A stretch of 23,184 nt of DNA from Fibrobacter sp. (GTDB lineage: Bacteria; Fibrobacterota; Fibrobacteria; Fibrobacterales; Fibrobacteraceae): assembly GCA_016295375.1 (NCBI GenBank), contig JAEDLI010000031.1:1-23184 (forward strand), read 5' to 3'. Shown one piece after another: positions 18,193 through 23,184 of the stretch (position 1 is its first letter; every line of letters begins with the position of its first letter). Position numbers and translations under genes: made by a program. The notes under the pieces were generated by a model. That model saw only the letters and a program-made list of their open reading frames with translations. It did no database searches and was not told where the DNA came from.

Positions 18193-19668
18193 CTAATCCT
18201 TCATAAGCGGCATTGCGACGTCGATACGGCGGAGCACTTCTTCCTTGCCGATGATTTCGAACATTTCCCAGAGGCCGGGGCCTGCGGTCACGCCAGACAC
18301 AGCAAGGCGCGGTGCACCCACGAGTTCACCCACCTTGTGGCCACAACGTTCAGCGAGATCGTAAAAACCCTTCTCGATGACAGGCGTCTTGAAGTCTTCG
18401 ATGGAGGCGAGCATGTCGCGCACGAGGGTGGCGACTTCCTTGGAGCCTTCACCAAAATGTTTCTTCGCACCCTTCTCGTCGTAGGTGGTCGGAGCCACGA
18501 AGAAGTATACGGCCATGTCGGCCAGGTCCTGCACAAAGTGGGCGCGGGGCTTGAGCTGCTTCACGATTTCGTCGAGGCGAGCTTCCGGTTCCTTCGAGAG
18601 GTCGATACCCTTCGCAGCGAGGCCTTCCTTCATGATGTTTTTGAGGAAGCCGTCGTCGCACAGGTGAATATGCTGGCCGTTCATCCACTGCAACTTCTTT
18701 TCGTCGAAGCTTGCGGACTTGGGGTTGATGCGTTCCAGCGTAAAGCTTTCCACCATTTCCTTGATGGTCATGACTTCGCGGTCGTCGCCCGGGTTCCAGC
18801 CCAGGAGAGCGAGGTAGTTCACGAGAGTCTCCGGCAAGTAGCCGAGGTCGCGGAAATCGCCCACGGAGGCGGCGCCCTTGCGCTTAGAAAGCTTACCACC
18901 GTTCTTGTCGAGAATCACCGGCAGGTGGCACCATACGGGCGGCTGCCAGCCAAAGGCCTTGTAAAGGAGTTCGTGTTTCGGCGTGGAGCTGATCCATTCG
19001 TCGCCACGGAGCACATGCGTCGTACCCATCAGGTGGTCGTCCACGACGCTTGCAAAGTGATAAGTCGGATAACCGTCGCGCTTGATGAGAACCAGGTCGT
19101 CCAGCAGTTCGTTCTGGTAGGAGATATGACCACGAATCATATCGTCGAATTCGGTGACGCCAGTTTCCGGCACCTTGAAACGGATGACGGCCTTTTCGCC
19201 AGCGGCAATGCGGGCTTCGGCTTCTTCACGGCTAATATTACGACAGTGGCGGTCGTAACCCGTGACCGGCACGTGGGACTTTTCCTGTTCGGCACGGACT
19301 TCCTGCAGGCGTTCTTCGGTGCAGAAGCAGTAGTAGGCGCAGCCGGCGTCCAGGAGTTTCTTGATTTCGCGGTGGTAAATGTCCAGGCGTTCGCTCTGGA
19401 AGTAGGGGCCGCAGTCGCCTTCGCAACCCGGACCTTCGTCCCACTGCAGGCCCAACCACTTGAGGTCCCGCATCAAGTCGTGGAGCGCCGTCTCGTTGTA
19501 ACGCTTACGGTCGGTATCTTCGATACGCAGGTAGAAGGTGCCGCCCATGTGCTTGGCAAAAAAGTAGTTGTAAATAGCGGTGCGCGCACCGCCCACATGC
19601 AGGTAGCCCGTAGGACTCGGGGCAAAACGCACGCGGACAGGATGGTTAGAATTGCAATTTTCGCACAT
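18193..19668 (-). CDS. gltX: Glutamate--tRNA ligase
   Basis: GltX charges tRNA(Glu) with glutamate (in some bacteria tRNA(Gln) as well). The 491 residues are normal for the bacterial enzyme. The class I signature is FAPSPTGYLHVGGARTA (15-31, HVGG as the HIGH box). FYLRIEDTDR (45-54), the CxYC-type zinc-binding region CAYYCFC (110-116), THVLRGDEWISSTPKHELLY (about 217-236) and the KMSKS equivalent KLSKRKG (259-265) follow. The helical anticodon-binding part ends in MPLMKD. The N-terminus has a short Cys-containing lead, MCENCNSNHP, before the catalytic core. An AGAGG element lies 5-6 nt before the ATG, the next start codon in frame is much later, and a terminator for the upstream AT-rich operon ends 40 bp before it. 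It therefore needs its own promoter in 19669-19712; a TTGACA is at 19697-19692 but lacks a well-placed -10. Confidence 0.97.
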   Translation of the reverse strand: MCENCNSNHPVRVRFAPSPTGYLHVGGARTAIYNYFFAKHMGGTFYLRIEDTDRKRYNETALHDLMRDLKWLGLQWDEGPGCEGDCGPYFQSERLDIYHREIKKLLDAGCAYYCFCTEERLQEVRAEQEKSHVPVTGYDRHCRNISREEAEARIAAGEKAVIRFKVPETGVTEFDDMIRGHISYQNELLDDLVLIKRDGYPTYHFASVVDDHLMGTTHVLRGDEWISSTPKHELLYKAFGWQPPVWCHLPVILDKNGGKLSKRKGAASVGDFRDLGYLPETLVNYLALLGWNPGDDREVMTIKEMVESFTLERINPKSASFDEKKLQWMNGQHIHLCDDGFLKNIMKEGLAAKGIDLSKEPEARLDEIVKQLKPRAHFVQDLADMAVYFFVAPTTYDEKGAKKHFGEGSKEVATLVRDMLASIEDFKTPVIEKGFYDLAERCGHKVGELVGAPRLAVSGVTAGPGLWEMFEIIGKEEVLRRIDVAMPLMKD

Positions 19669-19707
19669 AATTTCCTCTTTTGTTTATTCCGTGTCAAAAA
19701 ATAGCAA

Positions 19708-19741
19708 TTTAAAAAGTCCCCTATGCGAGATAGGAGACTTT
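19708..19741 (-). terminator. Rho-independent terminator of the AT-rich FISUMP operon
   Basis: On the minus strand AAAGTCTCCTAT (19741-19730), the loop CTCGC and ATAGGGGACTTT (19724-19713) form a 12-bp stem with one A/G mismatch. TTTTTAAATT runs on from the stem on the transcript side. It starts about 30 bp after the FISUMP stop codon at 19771. The placement, stem strength and T-run all fit an intrinsic terminator. Confidence 0.8.
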
Positions 19742-19770
19742 CGTAGGCTTAAACCTGATTTTTTAGGAAA

Positions 19771-21687
19771 CTATTCCTTCACACAGCGAATCGGATAAAA
19801 CTCCCCTTCCCTAGGCGAATACAGCTTCAAATTTGCATAAAGATGTCTATCACTCGTCCAGAACCGTTGTTTCCATGTAGTCCGTTGCACCGTTGCATTG
19901 AATTCAGTTTTATTTGAAATGCCTTCATAATCACTATCATTAGGCAAACGGAAACCCGAAGGACATACTCTATTTATGACCTCCCTTGAATAAAGGCGGC
20001 CATACTTTTTACAGTTGTAATGTTTGTTCTTATAGCAAACAGCTTCGCTGGAGCCTGTATCAAAATTCAAATTTTCAGCCATCCACACTTGCGCTCCAAT
20101 CGTTATTAATTTATACTCATTGCCATCTCTTTCATCAGTAAAGGTTTCCAAATTGTCCATTTGCATATTTTCGACACACCGAACGGGCAGCATCATTGAA
20201 CCTAACGAAGCACTCCAATCACATCCTTTAATTTTTATTCCGTCATTTCGCAACAGGAAATAATAGTTGCATTTCCCATTTCCGTGTTCAGAATCAAGGG
20301 ATGCTGTCCAGTAAAGAGCACTATTTTCGGATGTTGGCAATGCAGAAAACCCATAATCGTCCGTTCCCGTTCCACCAACCCAAGCATATGCATCTTGCAA
20401 TTTTTCAACCTTGTTACCAACATTATTTTTTAAAGCACTATATTCTTCTTTTGTCGGTAAATGCCAGCCATTAGGACAGACTTTCAAAGCCTCATCTCTT
20501 GTATAGCGTCGGCCATATTTAGAGCACTCATCATCCTTAACACATTCACTATTTTTCGTTTGATAATTCAGATTTGCAGCCATCCAATTCAACACACCAA
20601 TTTTTATTGTTTTATAGGAAGTTCCATCGCGACTATCAACCATCGTTCCTCCATGAGCAGAAACATAGCTATTAGCCATATCTCTTACACAACGAACAGA
20701 CATTCCAAAATTAGGATCTACCACCTGCATAGTCCTACGCGAAGACTCTTCCCATGAACGTTTATCTATAGTCATAGCAACGCCACCAAAAGAGCCATTA
20801 ACAGTTTTGCCCTTTGTAGAGGTCCAAAACATTGCGGATCCTCTTTGCGTATAGCCATCATCTTCCCATTTTGTAGGCAATGCCGAAAATCCAAAAACAT
20901 CCGTTCCATTATGTTTATATATTACATCTCGTCCACATTTATCAAAAGTCCCCCAGCCATCAATTGCTCGCAAAGCATCTACCGAAACTCCATTTTCTTG
21001 CAAGCCAGTATTTTGCAAAAGCTGTAGGAATTCCTGCTTTGTCGGCAAATGCCATCCATCAGGGCAAGAATTCACCGCATTTTCCCAATTATACAATCCT
21101 CCTAAAGATTTACAATTTTGTCCTTTCTTACAGGCAGACTTTTGATTATAGCGTAAATTTTCAGCCATCCATTTTTGATTACCAATTTTTATTGACCTAT
21201 ATTTCACCCCATCTCTACCATCAATAAATTCATCTCCATTTTCACTTATGTAACCATCTCTTGCAATCCTTTGTTCTTTCAAAATAGCTTCCGCTTTTTT
21301 CTTGTTTTTTCCGCATTCTGCTTCTAATTCCTTCCACATTTTTTCGGATGCGGCCCGCGACAGAGCTTCCTGATAATCCTGAACCTCTTTTCGAGACGGG
21401 CATTCTTTCCGTCCGCTCCAATGTTCCCCCAATATTGGGACTTTATCTGTCGTAAAAGGCAAATTTGAACAATAATAAAACGTTTGATCACAATTTCCAC
21501 TTCTGGGATAAAATTCAAATTTTCCTCCAGTAGGACACGATACAAAACATTTCTTTCCAGAAGGAATTCCAATCATAGCTCCTATAGGATCTGAATGTCT
21601 CGCCCCCGTATTCACGCATTTTTCCATAGGCACAGCCAATGAATACGAGACAAAGGACAAAAGAAACAGGACCAATATCTTTTTCAT
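19771..21687 (-). CDS. Exported protein with three FISUMP domains
   Basis: This 638-residue secreted protein has a Sec signal peptide (1-18, MKKILVLFLLSFVSYSLA) without a lipobox. It continues with a Cys-rich N-terminal region (24-125: C24, C47, C51, C66, C73, C96, C125) and a short basic helical linker. Three FISUMP domains follow at about 154-335, 349-505 and 516-637. Each has RDGxxYKxIxIG, W-MAxNLxx, a YGR- or GG-type LYxxE box and CPxGWHLP or a variant, and ends in VRCV. Domains 1 and 2 keep GFSALP; domain 3 is shorter and lacks it, and reads CPSGFRLP in place of CPxGWHLP. The start overlaps the stop of the preceding gene in TAATG, so translation is likely coupled. Base composition is far more AT-rich than the FISUMP genes at 1064-3285, suggesting a different history. 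Function unknown. Confidence 0.9.
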   Translation of the reverse strand: MKKILVLFLLSFVSYSLAVPMEKCVNTGARHSDPIGAMIGIPSGKKCFVSCPTGGKFEFYPRSGNCDQTFYYCSNLPFTTDKVPILGEHWSGRKECPSRKEVQDYQEALSRAASEKMWKELEAECGKNKKKAEAILKEQRIARDGYISENGDEFIDGRDGVKYRSIKIGNQKWMAENLRYNQKSACKKGQNCKSLGGLYNWENAVNSCPDGWHLPTKQEFLQLLQNTGLQENGVSVDALRAIDGWGTFDKCGRDVIYKHNGTDVFGFSALPTKWEDDGYTQRGSAMFWTSTKGKTVNGSFGGVAMTIDKRSWEESSRRTMQVVDPNFGMSVRCVRDMANSYVSAHGGTMVDSRDGTSYKTIKIGVLNWMAANLNYQTKNSECVKDDECSKYGRRYTRDEALKVCPNGWHLPTKEEYSALKNNVGNKVEKLQDAYAWVGGTGTDDYGFSALPTSENSALYWTASLDSEHGNGKCNYYFLLRNDGIKIKGCDWSASLGSMMLPVRCVENMQMDNLETFTDERDGNEYKLITIGAQVWMAENLNFDTGSSEAVCYKNKHYNCKKYGRLYSREVINRVCPSGFRLPNDSDYEGISNKTEFNATVQRTTWKQRFWTSDRHLYANLKLYSPREGEFYPIRCVKE

Positions 21688-22910
21688 TATTTACCCATTT
21701 TCACCTTACATTTTTTTCTGTCTTTCGGAGAAAGATTAGGATCATCACAAGCAGCCAAGCCCGCCTTCTTTTTTCCATCAGCCGACTTCATATTCTTACC
21801 ATTTTCCCATGTCAAGACGCCAGTCATCCCTTTTTTCAACTCATCATCAGAAACAAAAATTGAACCTTTGCAAATGCCCTTTTCTAAATATCCAGCACAA
21901 TCACACGACAAATAAGCCGGAATACGATTTCCCAAATAAGCAAGATTCGACATTCTTGCAATTTTAAAATACTGCTTACTGTAGTTATATTTTTTACTTT
22001 GCTCATTAACAATAGTATTATATGTCGGAATATAAATAACATTCAAAACGGCACCAGAATCCGCCTGACAAGACAAAATCGGCTTTCCATTTAACACATA
22101 TTTAAAACCTACCGCCGACTTATTGACCACATAGAGCCTAGCCCCATACGACTGACCTTCATCCTTTTCCCCATAAACCCGTCTTTTAAGATCAACAGAT
22201 GCACAAATTTTCGTCAGTCTTTTCAGTTCATTACAAGATTTTTCATCTAAATCTAAACATCCTACAGAAGAACAGGAATTCATTGAATAGTTTTTTCCCG
22301 TAAATTCCTTTAACGATGCCTTAAATTGATCAAGACGATCATAGCATGCTATAGCCAAATCACTTTGATCTAAATAGATATCCCATTTTTTACTTTTTTC
22401 ATTTTTCTTCGTTTCTTCCTTATCTATTAGCTTGTAAGAAAAATTTGTTAAATCCGCACCACTCCAAAGATCACCCTTCGTAGACAAACTTTTTTTATCA
22501 GCAATATCATTAAGGCACAAATCACTTATACCTTCCAACCACACATCCATTGAATTCTTTTTCTGACTAAACACAGACAAATTGTAGTCCACACGATATC
22601 CATCATCATCTATTTCCTCTTCGATTTTTAAATCCGTCCCTGAATAATAATTCGACAAGCTAAAATCTGTTGCCAAGATATTTTCAACGCATTGTTTTAT
22701 AAAAGCTCTCTTATCGCCGCTTTCCTTTAAAGCATAAAGATTCTCCAACCTATACGCAACCGTTGCAGCCTTTAACTTTTGTTTAAAAGAAGGCAATAAT
22801 TCATCAAAATATTCTTCACATTCATCATCAAGCATCTGCTTTGATTTCGTAGACAAACAACGTTCATCTATTGCAAGCAATTCTTGACTCATTTCTTCCA
22901 ACGAATTCAC
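21687..22910 (-). CDS. Cysteine-rich protein, main part of a frameshifted exported protein
   Basis: I do not recognise the family. The 407 codons from GTG 22910 have no signal peptide, yet 15 cysteines (for example C213, C218, C226, C236, C281, C336, C338, C347, C388) point to an exported, disulphide-bonded protein. The first 80 residues are helical and charged. The C-terminal part (about 255-370) looks beta-rich. The end is strongly basic, with CDDPNLSPKDRKKCK. A short frame upstream (22864-23091) supplies a good signal peptide. Removing one base near 22899-22903 joins them smoothly as ...MSEFVEEMSQELLAIDE..., giving about 467 residues. The gene's stop overlaps the FISUMP start by one base (TAATG). 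It is AT-rich throughout. If not frameshifted, the alternative is two genes overlapping by 47 bp. Confidence 0.7.
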   Translation of the reverse strand: MNSLEEMSQELLAIDERCLSTKSKQMLDDECEEYFDELLPSFKQKLKAATVAYRLENLYALKESGDKRAFIKQCVENILATDFSLSNYYSGTDLKIEEEIDDDGYRVDYNLSVFSQKKNSMDVWLEGISDLCLNDIADKKSLSTKGDLWSGADLTNFSYKLIDKEETKKNEKSKKWDIYLDQSDLAIACYDRLDQFKASLKEFTGKNYSMNSCSSVGCLDLDEKSCNELKRLTKICASVDLKRRVYGEKDEGQSYGARLYVVNKSAVGFKYVLNGKPILSCQADSGAVLNVIYIPTYNTIVNEQSKKYNYSKQYFKIARMSNLAYLGNRIPAYLSCDCAGYLEKGICKGSIFVSDDELKKGMTGVLTWENGKNMKSADGKKKAGLAACDDPNLSPKDRKKCKVKMGK

Positions 22911-23091
22911 TCATCAATTCCTCTTTTTTATCGGCCTTGATTAGCGAATCTTTTTCAATATTAGATTTCAATATTCCGACGGATTTTGCCTTCGCTTTAA
23001 AATCCGTTTCATATTTCACATTTTGAATGTTTATCGCCATTGCAGACGATACAAGCACCATAAAAAATGGAAGCATCATTTTGATGTTCAT
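22864..23091 (-). CDS. Signal-peptide-bearing 5' part of the split exported protein
   Basis: The frame encodes 75 residues from ATG 23091, with a clear Sec signal peptide (MNIKMMLPFFMVLVSSAMA, residues 1-19) and a Lys-rich segment. It then enters residues 62-75, which look unlike the rest (SEFVGRNESRIACNR). An excellent ribosome binding site, AGAGGA, lies 6 bases before the ATG. An in-frame ATG 54 bp further upstream would put a hydrophilic extension before the signal peptide and has no such site. The 3' end overlaps the next frame by 47 bp. Most likely this is the start of one gene interrupted by a +1 frameshift (see the neighbouring entry). It could also be a genuine small secreted protein of about 56 mature residues. 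Confidence 0.6.
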   Translation of the reverse strand: MNIKMMLPFFMVLVSSAMAINIQNVKYETDFKAKAKSVGILKSNIEKDSLIKADKKEELMSEFVGRNESRIACNR

Positions 23092-23097
23092 ATATAA

Positions 23098-23145
23098 TCC
23101 TCTTTTTAATTCAACACACAAATGTAAACAAAAAAACATTGTCAA
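23098..23145 (-). promoter_or_regulatory. Start region of the AT-rich operon: consensus -35-like box and strong RBS
   Basis: On the minus strand a perfect TTGACA (23145-23140) lies about 50 bp upstream of the ATG at 23091, and AGAGGA (23103-23098) is the ribosome binding site. The best -10-like hexamer, TACATT, is only 13 bp from TTGACA, so the promoter is not firmly placed. The operon probably starts here, but the window ends 40 bp further on. Confidence 0.35.
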
Positions 23146-23184
23146 GTGTTTTTGTGTTTTTCGGCCGTTTTTTGCTATAAAAAT

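Noticed and set aside
23092..23145. Extended start of the signal-peptide protein at 23145
   Set aside because: The extra 18 residues would precede a complete signal peptide, and the strong AGAGGA site is placed for ATG 23091.

Overview
The window looks like a chromosomal segment of a Fibrobacter species (Fibrobacterota, gut or rumen cellulose degraders). The main reason is three proteins carrying the FISUMP domain (Fibrobacter succinogenes major paralogous domain: RDGxxYKTIxIG, W-MAxNLNY, YGRLYTW, CPxGWHLP, GFSALP, VRCVKD). Most of the window is moderately GC-rich. The last 3.4 kb (about 19.77-23.1 kb) is clearly AT-rich and has an accessory character.

Layout, left to right. (1) 1-1080: remnant of an AAA+ ATPase/DUF4143 gene that has lost its P-loop end and abuts a hairpin repeat. 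(2) 1064-3285, minus strand: two tandem FISUMP lipoproteins. The downstream one has a one-base frameshift in its signal peptide. The upstream one has its signal-peptide n-region built from what looks like an intergenic repeat. (3) 3286-3782: about 500 bp of non-coding DNA packed with inverted repeats. (4) 3783-7152, minus strand: a cytoplasmic GH13 alpha-amylase and malQ (GH77), separated by a CTAG-rich repeat element. (5) 7303-10959, minus strand: full-length metH. (6) 11187-14635, plus strand, divergent from metH: GH57/DUF3536 glycoside hydrolase, an overlapping hypoxanthine phosphoribosyltransferase, and a small single-pass membrane protein with many cysteines. (7) 14698-18021, minus strand: a cysteine-motif/triple-BON protein, a WYL regulator and queA in one tight operon. 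(8) 18193-19668, minus strand: gltX, separated from the BON gene by a second CTAG-rich element. (9) 19771-23091, minus strand: an AT-rich operon for exported proteins, made of a cysteine-rich protein split by an apparent frameshift and a three-domain FISUMP protein, ending in a clear rho-independent terminator.

How the genes fit together. The GH13 amylase, MalQ and the GH57 enzyme all lack export signals and fit intracellular glycogen/maltodextrin turnover. MetH, QueA, Hpt and GltX are housekeeping. The FISUMP proteins and the cysteine-rich partner are predicted to be exported and make up the accessory surface component.

The most unusual content is non-coding. The intergenic spaces hold several classes of short palindromes whose stems change in a compensatory way while the loop or architecture stays the same. 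Two CTAG-rich elements run exactly from the stop codon of one gene to the start codon of the next. One palindrome of this type also occurs inside a coding region. I found no CRISPR array, tRNA, rRNA, insertion sequence or recognised riboswitch.
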